Assembly: GCF_021026315.1 (NCBI RefSeq) | Contig: NZ_JAJNCX010000021.1 | Span: forward strand, 1-33,989 | Source of the DNA: Rhizobium sp. C4 | GTDB lineage: Bacteria; Pseudomonadota; Alphaproteobacteria; Rhizobiales; Rhizobiaceae | Length of the DNA stretch: 33,989 bases | Direction of reading: 5' to 3' | Part shown: positions 11,654-19,264 of the stretch, one piece after another | Layout: each line of letters starts with the position of its first letter | Numbering within the stretch: position 1 is the first letter of the stretch | Program-made: the position numbers and the translations under genes | Notes under the pieces: model-generated | What the model saw: only the letters and a program-made list of their open reading frames with translations | Databases searched by the model: none | Told to the model about the DNA's origin: nothing

Positions 11654-11761
11654 TGCGAACTGCTCTGAAATCTGGGCGCGAAGCCGGCTGATGGAGGAAG
11701 ATGCTTTTTGGGCGCGCATGCCTTGCATCGCGCAAAAGGACATTGCCAGCGCCATTCCTAT

Positions 11762-11791
11762 ACGATATCGTTTCGATACGCAATCGTATCG
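11762..11791. promoter_or_regulatory. Candidate TetR-type operator cluster between divergent monooxygenases
   Basis: Two palindromes lie 2 bp apart: ACGATATCGT (11762-11771, perfect) and CGATACG-CAAT-CGTATCG (11774-11791, 7-bp arms). Both use the half-site CGATA. TATCGTTT recurs at 11766 and 11787, a 21-bp period or two helical turns. The cluster ends just before the luciferase-like gene and 108 bp upstream of the NtaA-type gene, so a bound repressor could control both. The TetR protein encoded at 12838 is the natural candidate; this is inference. Confidence 0.55.
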
Positions 11792-11807
11792 TTTTATGGA
11801 GGCTGCC

Positions 11808-12824
11808 TTGTCCCGCCCGATCCCCCTTTCCGTTCTCGACTTTGCCGTCGTCGGCACTGGCCAAAGCGAAACCGCCGCTCTCAACCAGTCCGTCGAACTG
11901 GCACGACACGCGGAATCCCTCGGCTACGTGCGGTTCTGGACCTCCGAGCACCACAACATGGCCTCCGTCGCCTCGACGGCCCCGGACCTGATCGCGATGC
12001 GGATTGCGGACAGGACGACGCATATCAAGGTCGGTGCCGGTGGGGTCATGCTGCCCAACCATGCGCCGTTTTCCGTCGCGGAACGCTATCTGACACTGGA
12101 GGCCTTTCACCCGGACCGCATCGATCTGGGTGTGGGTCGCGCGCCGGGAACCGACGGGGTCACCGCCCATGCGCTGCGGCGGTCCGACGCGAACCACTAC
12201 GCGCAACAGCTCGCCGAACTCGACAGCTTCCTTCATGACGGGTTTCCGGCAAACCACCCTTACGCGCAGATATCGGCCATGCCGAAAGGCGCAACCCGCC
12301 CGAAGCTCATCGTGCTGGGTTCGAGCCTTGCCAGCGCCCAGCTTGCCGCCGCGCAAGGCTATCCTTTCGGCTTTGCCGGGCATTTCTCGCTGCAGCTCGC
12401 CGCCTCTGCCATCCGTGCCTACAAGAACAATTTCGTGCCGGGTGCGACCGCGAGCCCCTATGCCATCCTGGCGGCCAATGTGGTTGCCGCGGATACTGAG
12501 GAGAAGGCGGAATGGGTCGCGCGCTCCGGCAAGCTCGGCTATATCCGCCATGCGCGCGGCATGCTGGGGCCGCTGCCGAGCCCGCAGGAGGCGGCTGAGC
12601 ATCCCTGGATTCAAGAGGAAATCGCGGCTGCCAACGCCTTTGCAGCGGACCATATCGTGGGCGACGCCACGAGCGTTGGACAGAAACTTCGCGCGCTGGT
12701 ACGAGAAACCGGAGCCGATGAGTTGATGATAAACGCGACCATCCATGGATTTGAAGATCACAAGCGCAGCCTTGAAATCATTGCCGATGTCATGGCAGCC
12801 GAACGGGTCGCGATGCGGGCCTGA
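11808..12824 (+). CDS. Luciferase-like FMN-dependent monooxygenase
   Basis: Bacterial-luciferase-family oxidoreductase (LLM class, MsnO8-like group) of 338 residues: IPLSVLDFAVVGTG, FWTSEHHNMASVASTAPDL, GAGGVMLPNHAPFSVAE and DLGVGRAPGTDG, followed by LIVLGSSLASAQLAA. The frame has an ATG at 11796, but its last base begins a GGAGG located 6 nt before a TTG at 11808. The TTG is therefore the better start and places the conserved IPLSVLD segment at the N terminus. The tetR gene follows after 13 bp, likely as one transcript. Substrate unknown. Confidence 0.88.
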   Translation: MSRPIPLSVLDFAVVGTGQSETAALNQSVELARHAESLGYVRFWTSEHHNMASVASTAPDLIAMRIADRTTHIKVGAGGVMLPNHAPFSVAERYLTLEAFHPDRIDLGVGRAPGTDGVTAHALRRSDANHYAQQLAELDSFLHDGFPANHPYAQISAMPKGATRPKLIVLGSSLASAQLAAAQGYPFGFAGHFSLQLAASAIRAYKNNFVPGATASPYAILAANVVAADTEEKAEWVARSGKLGYIRHARGMLGPLPSPQEAAEHPWIQEEIAAANAFAADHIVGDATSVGQKLRALVRETGADELMINATIHGFEDHKRSLEIIADVMAAERVAMRA

Positions 12825-12837
12825 ATGGAGCTAGCCG

Positions 12838-13482
12838 ATGCAGAATGAGGTTCCCGGCGCGTCGCGGCAGAAGCCGGCAGGAACGGCCGGCCGAACACGC
12901 GATGCCGGCAGGGACAGGCTGATCCATGAGGCCGTTCTCGCACTGCTGAGCGAAGTGGGCGCCGAGGCGCTGAGCATGGAAGCCGTCGCCGCAAGGGCTG
13001 GTGTCGGCAAGGCCACAATCTATCGCCGATGGGCGACGCTTCCTGACCTGATTGCCGATGCAACCGATACGCTGGTCTTTCCGGCAAGCCCGACCAGCGC
13101 CCGCTCGGGCGCACTGCGCGATGATCTGATCGAAAGCCTGATCGAGGCCACGGGCTGCCTCGACCCCCACCGCCAGCGCATCATTTCAACGGTGCTGGAA
13201 GCATCGCTGCGCGGCACGAACTCCGTCGACGGGCTGCGCTCCCGCTTTGTCCGATGCGTCAAGACGGCGATCACCGGCGCGATCGAACGCGCGATTTCGC
13301 GCGGTGAACTTGATGCAAACTGCCCAAGCGCCTGCGCACCCGGCGAAGAGCCGATCCAGCTTGCGGTGGTCGTTGGGCTGCTCATCAATTTCCCGCATAT
13401 AACTGGCCACCCGCTGACCCATCGCGAGTTTGAGCGCATCGTCGATGAGGCGCTTTTGCCCTTGTTGAAGCGGCCCGCATAG
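12838..13482 (+). CDS. TetR/AcrR-family transcriptional regulator
   Basis: The 214-residue protein has an N-terminal polar tail and a TetR DNA-binding domain with the helix-turn-helix at about residues 46-65 (MEAVAARAGVGKATIYRRWA). A helical ligand-binding domain follows (TGCLDPHRQRIISTVLEASLRG). GGAGC precedes the ATG. It lies 13 bp behind the luciferase-like gene, so it probably regulates that gene, itself, and the divergent NtaA-type gene through the palindromes at 11762-11791. Ligand unknown. Confidence 0.9.
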   Translation: MQNEVPGASRQKPAGTAGRTRDAGRDRLIHEAVLALLSEVGAEALSMEAVAARAGVGKATIYRRWATLPDLIADATDTLVFPASPTSARSGALRDDLIESLIEATGCLDPHRQRIISTVLEASLRGTNSVDGLRSRFVRCVKTAITGAIERAISRGELDANCPSACAPGEEPIQLAVVVGLLINFPHITGHPLTHREFERIVDEALLPLLKRPA

Positions 13483-13536
13483 CGGCGCACCCACGCCTCT
13501 CCCCTTGCCCGACAGAGCATTGCCCCCTATCTTACC

Positions 13537-13551
13537 CCTGTCCCCAACAGG
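13537..13551 (+). promoter_or_regulatory. Small hairpin covering the ribosome binding site of the leader ORF
   Basis: CCTGT and ACAGG pair around a 5-nt loop. The right arm overlaps the AGGAG that would serve the short ORF starting at 13562. The stem is only 5 bp, so by itself it is weak evidence for translation control. Confidence 0.25.
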
Positions 13552-13561
13552 AGCCAGACCG

Positions 13562-13684
13562 ATGAACATGATGCCGAAGACCCTGCTTTCGCCCGTCTTT
13601 GCATCCGCCTTCAAGGTTCATCATGTCCACGCGCTCCAACACACCCGCCATCACGCTCACCGGTCTTTCCGCCGCAGCGCCTGA
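13562..13684 (+). CDS. Possible 40-residue leader peptide overlapping the ABC-F gene
   Basis: An ATG at 13562, 8-9 nt after GGAG, opens a 40-codon frame (MNMMPKTLLSPVFASAF..., then rich in His and Arg) that ends in TGA at 13684. The ABC-F ATG at 13623 lies inside it in another frame. Antibiotic-resistance ABC-F genes in other bacteria are often controlled by translated leaders, so a coupling or attenuation role is conceivable. No known family is recognised, and the overlap may be chance. Confidence 0.3.
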   Translation: MNMMPKTLLSPVFASAFKVHHVHALQHTRHHAHRSFRRSA

Positions 13685-15275
13685 CGGTCACACGCTTTTC
13701 AAAAATCTCGACCTGAGCTTCGGCCCCGAACGCACCGGCCTTGTCGGTCGCAACGGCACCGGCAAGACGACGCTGCTGGAGCTGATTGTCGGCCTTCGTG
13801 AACCGCTCGCCGGCACCGTCCAGCGGCGCGGTACGATCGGCTATCTGCGCCAATGGCCGGACACGCCCGATGACGCGACCGTAGCGCAAGGCATCGGCCT
13901 TGCCGATAAACTCGCCCTCTTCCGCCGCGGCCTTTCCGGCGAGGCGACAGCTGACGAGCTGGAGCAGATCGACTGGGCCATAGAGGCCGAGATGGAGGCA
14001 TCGCTTGCCCGCCTCGGTCTTGCCAGCCTCGACCCGGATCGCCCCTTCAAAGCCCTGAGCGGTGGCGAGCAGACCCGCGCCCGGCTGGCCGGTCTTCTCA
14101 CCGAGAAGCCGGATTTCCTGCTGATGGACGAGCCGACCAACCATCTCGATCGCGCTGGTCGCGCCTTCATCGCTGACATCGTGGAAAGCTTCAAAGGCGG
14201 CCTCCTCATCGTCAGCCACGACCGCGATCTGCTGGAGCGGATGGACCGGATCGTCGAGATCACCACGCTTGGCGTCACCGTCTGGGGCGGCAATTACAGT
14301 TTCTACCGCAACGAAAAAGCCCGCGCGACAGAGCGCGCCGAAAGCGAGCTGTCCTCCGCCCGGCAGCAAGCCGAACGCACAGCCCGCGACATCGAAGCCG
14401 CCCGCCAGCGCAAGGAAAAGCGCGATGCGGCCGGCAGGAAGGGCCGCGCCAGCGCCGGCCAGCCGAAAATCCTGCTGGATGCCGCCAAGGAACGCGCCGA
14501 AGGCTCTGCCGGCGGTCTCGGGCGGCTGGCATTGCGCCAGCAATCTGAGGCGGAAGAGCGGCTTGCTTCAGCGAAAGACGCCGTGGAACGCGCCCGCAAG
14601 CTCGATTTCCACCTCTCAGGCGCAGAACTCCCCTCCGGAAAGATCGTTCTGTCGCTGGAAAATCTCACCGGCGGTCCGCCGCAAATCCCGCGCGTCATCG
14701 ACGGGCTCTCGCTGACCGTCACCGGTGCGGAGCGCATCGCGCTGGAAGGTCCGAACGGCGCGGGCAAGACGACGCTGCTCCGGCTGATTGCCGGAGAGCT
14801 TCAGCCCGCCTCGGGCGCCATCCGCTGCCCGGTGCGGCTAGCCTATCTCGACCAGTCGGCGGCGATCCTCGATTTTGGCGCAAGCCTCGTCGACAATTTC
14901 CGCCGTCTCAATCCGGGCGCGACCGACAACGCAGCCTATGCCGCACTTGCCCGTTTCCACTTCCGCAACGAGGCGGCGCGGCTGACGCCGTCAGTGCTCT
15001 CCGGCGGCGAGCGGCTGCGCGCGGCGCTTGCCTGCGCCATCGGCGGCGAAGACCCGGCCGGTCTCCTGCTGCTCGACGAGCCGGTGAACCATCTCGACAT
15101 CGAATCGGTCGAGGCGGTGGAAGACGCGCTCGACGCCTATCGCGGCGCCTTCATCGCCGTCAGCCACGACGCCACTTTCCTGACAAAGATCGGTGTTTCG
15201 CGGCGAATTTTGCTTGAAAAGAGTTCGTCGCGGCTTAACAGGCCAAGTTCTGTATCCGCAGAACTGACTTCTTGA
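13623..15275 (+). CDS. ABC-F family ATPase
   Basis: Soluble duplicated ABC ATPase without membrane segments; family members act on the ribosome in translation quality control or antibiotic protection. Domain 1: Walker A GRNGTGKTT at 42-50, signature LSGGEQTRARLAG, Walker B LLMDEPTNHLD. A basic, charged linker (ARQRKEKRDAAGRKGRAS) follows. Domain 2: GPNGAGKTT, LSGGERLRAALAC, LLLDEPVNHLD (Val for the usual Thr) and AVSHDATFL. AAGG stands 6 nt before the ATG at 13623. After the usual RRILL end, an extra tail of about 20 Ser/Arg-rich residues runs into rsfS. Which ABC-F subgroup it belongs to is unclear. Confidence 0.9.
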   Translation: MSTRSNTPAITLTGLSAAAPDGHTLFKNLDLSFGPERTGLVGRNGTGKTTLLELIVGLREPLAGTVQRRGTIGYLRQWPDTPDDATVAQGIGLADKLALFRRGLSGEATADELEQIDWAIEAEMEASLARLGLASLDPDRPFKALSGGEQTRARLAGLLTEKPDFLLMDEPTNHLDRAGRAFIADIVESFKGGLLIVSHDRDLLERMDRIVEITTLGVTVWGGNYSFYRNEKARATERAESELSSARQQAERTARDIEAARQRKEKRDAAGRKGRASAGQPKILLDAAKERAEGSAGGLGRLALRQQSEAEERLASAKDAVERARKLDFHLSGAELPSGKIVLSLENLTGGPPQIPRVIDGLSLTVTGAERIALEGPNGAGKTTLLRLIAGELQPASGAIRCPVRLAYLDQSAAILDFGASLVDNFRRLNPGATDNAAYAALARFHFRNEAARLTPSVLSGGERLRAALACAIGGEDPAGLLLLDEPVNHLDIESVEAVEDALDAYRGAFIAVSHDATFLTKIGVSRRILLEKSSSRLNRPSSVSAELTS

Positions 15276-15361
15276 AAGCTTCGCAATTTGGTGCGTATCA
15301 TCCTCTTGCGATCCTGAATCGCAACGTGACGTGCTGTGTTTTTGGAAAGAAAGGCAAACCT

Positions 15362-15775
15362 CTGACAACAGTACATATCAAGGGACCTGCCCCCCGCAGC
15401 CTCCCACGGAGCAAGGACACTGGCGTCGAAGCCGCGGCCCGCGCTCTTCAACTGGTTCTTGGCAGTCTTGAAGACTCCAAGGCTGAAGATATCGTCACCA
15501 TCGACATTGCCGGGAAATCGGCGCTGGGAGACTACATGGTAGTCGTCTCCGGGCGATCGAACCGCCATGTCAGCGCCATCGCCGATCACCTCATCACCGA
15601 TCTCAAGGACGAAGGCCTCGGGTTTCCCCGGGTCGAAGGTCTGGAGACGGGCGATTGGGTCCTGATCGACACGGGCGACATAATCGTGCATGTGTTCCGT
15701 CCGGAAATCCGGGAGTTCTACAACATCGAAAAGATGTGGCAGGCTCCGGATATGGAAGACGGCAGACTGCATTAA
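15362..15775 (+). CDS. rsfS: Ribosomal silencing factor RsfS
   Basis: Binds uL14 of the 50S subunit and blocks subunit joining when nutrients are short (Iojap/RsfS domain). The domain covers EAAARALQLVLGSLEDSKAEDI..., with ALGDYMVVVSG, SNRHVSAIADHL, GDWVLIDTGDIIVHVF and REFYNIEKMW. Start is uncertain. TTG at 15272 (overlapping the ABC-F stop) and GTG at 15326 are in frame but lack ribosome binding sites. The CTG at 15362 has AAAGG 7 nt upstream and gives (M)TTVHIKG, the N terminus I recall for rhizobial homologues. rlmH follows after 61 bp. Confidence 0.93.
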   Translation: MTTVHIKGPAPRSLPRSKDTGVEAAARALQLVLGSLEDSKAEDIVTIDIAGKSALGDYMVVVSGRSNRHVSAIADHLITDLKDEGLGFPRVEGLETGDWVLIDTGDIIVHVFRPEIREFYNIEKMWQAPDMEDGRLH

Positions 15776-15836
15776 AAGCGTCGGCGCGGATCGCGCCTTC
15801 CTTGCAGCAGTCACATGACGATTGCGAGGTGGCACG

Positions 15837-16319
15837 ATGCGGGTTGGACTTTTCGCTGTGGGACGGCTGAAGGCCGGACCGGAGAAGGATCTTGCGGCGC
15901 GTTATCTCGACCGTTTTGCAAAGGCCGGACCTGCCATCGGCCTTGAATTCTCCCGCGTTGTCGAAGTCCAGGAAAGCCGCCTGCCGCAGCCAGAAGGCCG
16001 CAAGCGCGAAGAAGCCGCGATGCTCGACAAGGCATTGCCGGATGGCGCTGTCCTCATTCTGCTCGACGAGCGCGGCAAGGCGCTCGGCTCGGAAGAGTTT
16101 GCGAACCTCATCGGCCGCTTCCGCGATGACGGCAAGCGCGACCTGATGATCGCGATCGGCGGCGCCGACGGTCTCGACCCGGAACTCGTCGCCCGCGCGG
16201 ACGCGCAGATCTGCTTCGGCAAGATGACCTGGCCGCACCAGCTGGTGCGCATCATGGCCGCTGAACAGCTTTATCGCGCCGTCACCATTCTTTCCGGCCA
16301 CCCCTATCATCGGGCCTGA
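15837..16319 (+). CDS. rlmH: 23S rRNA pseudouridine1915 N3-methyltransferase RlmH
   Basis: SPOUT-class methyltransferase that modifies pseudouridine 1915 in helix 69 of 23S rRNA. The 160 residues are the normal length: MRVGLFAVGRLKAGPE at the N terminus, then ILLDERGKALGSEEFA, IAIGGADGLD, and the C-terminal knot with MTWPHQLVRIMAAEQLYRA and GHPYHR. The ATG at 15837 has GAGGT 6 nt upstream. The usual partner rsfS lies immediately before it. Confidence 0.96.
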   Translation: MRVGLFAVGRLKAGPEKDLAARYLDRFAKAGPAIGLEFSRVVEVQESRLPQPEGRKREEAAMLDKALPDGAVLILLDERGKALGSEEFANLIGRFRDDGKRDLMIAIGGADGLDPELVARADAQICFGKMTWPHQLVRIMAAEQLYRAVTILSGHPYHRA

Positions 16320-16339
16320 CAGACATCCGTCACAATCCG

Positions 16340-16390
16340 GCATTTCCGGGAAACGTGTGAAACGGATTTCCGCCGGGAAACGCGATAAAA
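16340..16390. repeat. Rhizobial imperfect palindrome, family C, copy 1
   Basis: The segment contains TTTCC, GGGAAACGTGTGAAACGG, TTTCCG and CCGGGAAACGCG, and folds into a long hairpin (GGAAA with TTTCC inside, TTTCC with GGAAA outside). It aligns over its length with 31406-31449 (shared core GAAA..GTGTGAA.CGG.TTT). The GTGTGAAGCGGTTTT core is, from memory, frequent in Rhizobiaceae intergenic regions. It lies between rlmH and the EnvC-like gene. Confidence 0.6.
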
Positions 16391-16478
16391 AGCGCAACTT
16401 GGACACAAGCTTGCCGAAGGTTTGGGTCTTTATGCTCGCCGGCTTATCAAGTCTGGCCGGGACGCGAATGCGGTGGTG

Positions 16479-17882
16479 ATGACACGACGGACAATCACGA
16501 ACGAAAAAACGGCGCGGCGCGGCCTCTGGCCTCTCGCCCTGCTGCCGGTGCTTGTTCTCGCGCCTGTCGCCGTCCACCGCTCCGATGCGCAGGACGCAAC
16601 GACCGCCCCGAAACAGAACCGCCCGGCCGCCGACGCCGCAGCCAGTGCCACGTCGGCAGATCCAAGTGCCGATCTTGCCGCACGGCGCGAGGCGACGCGC
16701 CAGGAACTCGAAGCGCTGTCGAAGACCATCAGCCTCTCCGACGAACGCGTCGAGACCCTGAAAAAGGGCATTGCCGATCTCAAGCAGAACACCGCCGGCA
16801 TCCGCGATGCGCTGGTCGTCTCGGCCACGCGGCGCAAGGAGCTGGAAACCAGGATCTCAGAAGGCGAGAAGTCGCTTTCCAAACTGCGCACCGAAGAGAC
16901 TGTCGCCAAGGCCTCGCTGCACGAACGGCGCGGCCTGCTGGCAGAAGTGCTGGCAGCACTCCAGCGCATGGGCCGCAACCCTCCGCCCGCACTTCTCGTC
17001 ACCCCTGAAGACGCGCTGTCTTCCGTGCGCAGCGCCATTCTCCTGGGCGCTGTCGTTCCCGGCATCCGCCACGAGACCGACAAGCTGGTTGCCGACCTCT
17101 CGAAACTCGCGGAAACCCAGAAGAAGATCGGCGACGAGCGCACCTCGCTTGCCACGCTGATGACCTCGAACCTCGAGGAACAGCGGCGCATGAACCTCCT
17201 GATCGCGGAAAACGAGAAGAACGCCGCCAAGACCGAACAGCAGCTGGCCGAAGAGCGGGCGAAGTCGGAAGATCTCGCCAAGAAGGCGGCCAACCTTCAG
17301 GATCTCATCGGTTCGCTGGAAGACCAGATCGGCTCCGTGCGCGATGCAGCCGCCGCCGCGAAGGCGCAGACCAATGCGGGCGCCGCACCCGGCCAGCTTC
17401 CGCCCGATAAAAACCGCATTGCCCCCGCATATGCGTTTGCCAAGTTGACCGGTAAACTGGTGCTTCCGGCCGCGGGCGATGTGGTGCGCAATTTCGGCGA
17501 TCCGGACGGAACCGGACACGTCGCACTGGGCACGACACTGGCGACCGCACCGGGCGCCGTCGTCACCGCGCCGGCGGATGGCTGGGTGGTTTATGCCGGG
17601 CCGTTCCGCAGCTACGGCCAGATGGTCATCCTCAATCCCGGCGACGGCTATCACGTCGTCATGTCGGGCATGGGGCGTGTCTCAGTCCGGCCGGGCCAGT
17701 TCGTGGTGGCGGGCGAGCCGCTGGCGGTCATGGGTGAAAAAAGAGTGGCCAGTGCCGCAGCATTGACGCTGGTCACGGACAGGCCAAGCATTTACATTGA
17801 ATTCAGGCAAAACGGTAAACCGGTTGATTCCCGTCCCTGGTGGACCGCCCCTCAGATTGGAAAGGCTCGCAATGATACGTAA
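16479..17882 (+). CDS. EnvC-like murein hydrolase activator (degenerate LytM domain)
   Basis: Periplasmic protein expected to activate a cell-wall amidase during division. From the ATG at 16479 it has 467 residues: an N-terminal membrane or signal segment (LWPLALLPVLVLAPVAVH), a long coiled coil (about residues 60-310), then an M23/LytM domain (GPFRSYGQMVILNPGDGYHVV, IYIEFRQNGKPVDSRPWW). The zinc-ligand motifs of active LytM enzymes (HxxxD and HxH) are not preserved: GHVALG and SIYIEF stand there. That fits an EnvC-type activator rather than a peptidase. An upstream TTG at 16422 is in frame but less likely. The gene overlaps ctpA by 11 bp. Confidence 0.88.
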   Translation: MTRRTITNEKTARRGLWPLALLPVLVLAPVAVHRSDAQDATTAPKQNRPAADAAASATSADPSADLAARREATRQELEALSKTISLSDERVETLKKGIADLKQNTAGIRDALVVSATRRKELETRISEGEKSLSKLRTEETVAKASLHERRGLLAEVLAALQRMGRNPPPALLVTPEDALSSVRSAILLGAVVPGIRHETDKLVADLSKLAETQKKIGDERTSLATLMTSNLEEQRRMNLLIAENEKNAAKTEQQLAEERAKSEDLAKKAANLQDLIGSLEDQIGSVRDAAAAAKAQTNAGAAPGQLPPDKNRIAPAYAFAKLTGKLVLPAAGDVVRNFGDPDGTGHVALGTTLATAPGAVVTAPADGWVVYAGPFRSYGQMVILNPGDGYHVVMSGMGRVSVRPGQFVVAGEPLAVMGEKRVASAAALTLVTDRPSIYIEFRQNGKPVDSRPWWTAPQIGKARNDT

Positions 17883-19194
17883 GGCTTCACTTCTTGTCGC
17901 GGGTGCGCTTCTCGGCGCGACGGCGATGAGCGTCATCTATTCGGCCGGCGTTCCCGCCTCGGCCGCCGGCAACTCGACCTACAAGGAACTGTCGGTTTTT
18001 GGCGACGTGTTCGAACGGGTCCGCGCGCAATATGTGACGCCTCCGGATGAAAAGAAGCTGATCGAAGCGGCCATCAACGGCATGCTTTCCTCGCTCGATC
18101 CGCATTCGAGCTTTATGAATTCCGACCAGGCGGCCGACATGCGCACCCAGACCAAGGGTGAATTCGGCGGTCTCGGCATCGAAGTGACGATGGACAAGGA
18201 CCTCGTCAAGGTCGTCACCCCGATCGAGGACACGCCCGCCGCCAAGGCCGGCATTCTCTCCGGCGACTATATTTCCAAGATCGACGGCACCGACGTTCGC
18301 GGCCTGACGCTCAACCAGGCGGTCGAGAAGATGCGCGGCAAGGTCGGCGAGCCGATCAAGCTGGAAGTCATCCGCCAGGGCGCCGACAAGCCGCTCGAAT
18401 TCACCGTCAAGCGCGACATCATTGCCGTCCAGGCAGTCAAGTCTCGCGTCGAGGGCGATGTCGGCTATCTCCGCATCATCTCCTTCACCGAAAAGACCTT
18501 CGACGACCTGAAGAAGGCTATCGACAAGATCCAGGCACAGGTTCCGGACGACAAGCTGAAGGGCTATGTGCTCGATCTTCGCCTGAACCCGGGCGGTCTG
18601 CTCGACCAGGCCATCGACGTCTCCGACGCCTTCCTCAACAAGGGCGAGATCGTCTCCACCCGCGGCCGCGAAGCGAGCGAAACCCGCCGCTTCGACGCGA
18701 CCGAGGGCGACCTCTCGCATGGCAAGCCGATCATCGTCCTGATCAACGGCGGAACGGCATCGGCCTCCGAAATCGTCTCCGGCGCCCTCCAGGATCTGAA
18801 GCGCGCCACCGTGATCGGCACGCGCTCCTTCGGCAAGGGTTCGGTCCAGACGATCATCCAGCTCGGCGACAACGGCGCGCTGCGCCTGACCACGGCGCTC
18901 TACTACACGCCGTCGGGCCGTTCGATCCAGGGCACCGGCATCACGCCGGACATCAAGGTCGACGAGCCGGTTCCGGATGATCTGAAGGGCAAGGTTGAGG
19001 TCGAGGGCGAATCGAGCCTCTCCGGCCACATCAAGGGCCAGAGCGAAACCAATGAAGGCTCCGGCTCCATCGCCTATGTGCCGCCGGATCCGAAGGACGA
19101 CGTCCAGCTTCACTATGCGCTCGACCTGCTGCGCGGCGTGAAGACGGACCCCTCCTTCCCGCCGGACCCGACCAAGGTAACGATGGCCAAGTAA
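17872..19194 (+). CDS. ctpA: Carboxyl-terminal processing protease CtpA (S41 family)
   Basis: Periplasmic serine protease that trims protein C termini and affects envelope turnover. From the ATG at 17872 (GGAAAGG upstream) it has 440 residues: signal peptide 1-33, the cap/N domain with SLDPHSSFMN, a PDZ domain about 95-180, then the S41 core. The catalytic Ser297 (GGTASASE), Lys322 (RSFGKGSVQ) and Gln326 have the family spacing of +25 and +4. The start overlaps the 3' end of the EnvC-like gene by 11 bp, so both are probably co-expressed. Confidence 0.95.
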   Translation: MIRKASLLVAGALLGATAMSVIYSAGVPASAAGNSTYKELSVFGDVFERVRAQYVTPPDEKKLIEAAINGMLSSLDPHSSFMNSDQAADMRTQTKGEFGGLGIEVTMDKDLVKVVTPIEDTPAAKAGILSGDYISKIDGTDVRGLTLNQAVEKMRGKVGEPIKLEVIRQGADKPLEFTVKRDIIAVQAVKSRVEGDVGYLRIISFTEKTFDDLKKAIDKIQAQVPDDKLKGYVLDLRLNPGGLLDQAIDVSDAFLNKGEIVSTRGREASETRRFDATEGDLSHGKPIIVLINGGTASASEIVSGALQDLKRATVIGTRSFGKGSVQTIIQLGDNGALRLTTALYYTPSGRSIQGTGITPDIKVDEPVPDDLKGKVEVEGESSLSGHIKGQSETNEGSGSIAYVPPDPKDDVQLHYALDLLRGVKTDPSFPPDPTKVTMAK

Positions 19195-19202
19195 TGCACC
19201 AT

Positions 19203-19238
19203 GGCCCGGACGAACGGCGATCTGTCGTCGTCCGGGCC
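19203..19238 (+). terminator. 11-bp hairpin between ctpA and the deacetylase gene
   Basis: GGCCCGGACGA (19203-19213) and TCGTCCGGGCC (19228-19238) form a perfect 11-bp stem with a 14-nt loop, 8 bp after the ctpA stop. No T-run follows. It may stabilise the ctpA message or lower expression of the genes beyond it. Confidence 0.6.
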
Positions 19239-19264
19239 GCGGTTCCAGCCAGGCAAGAGCTTTC

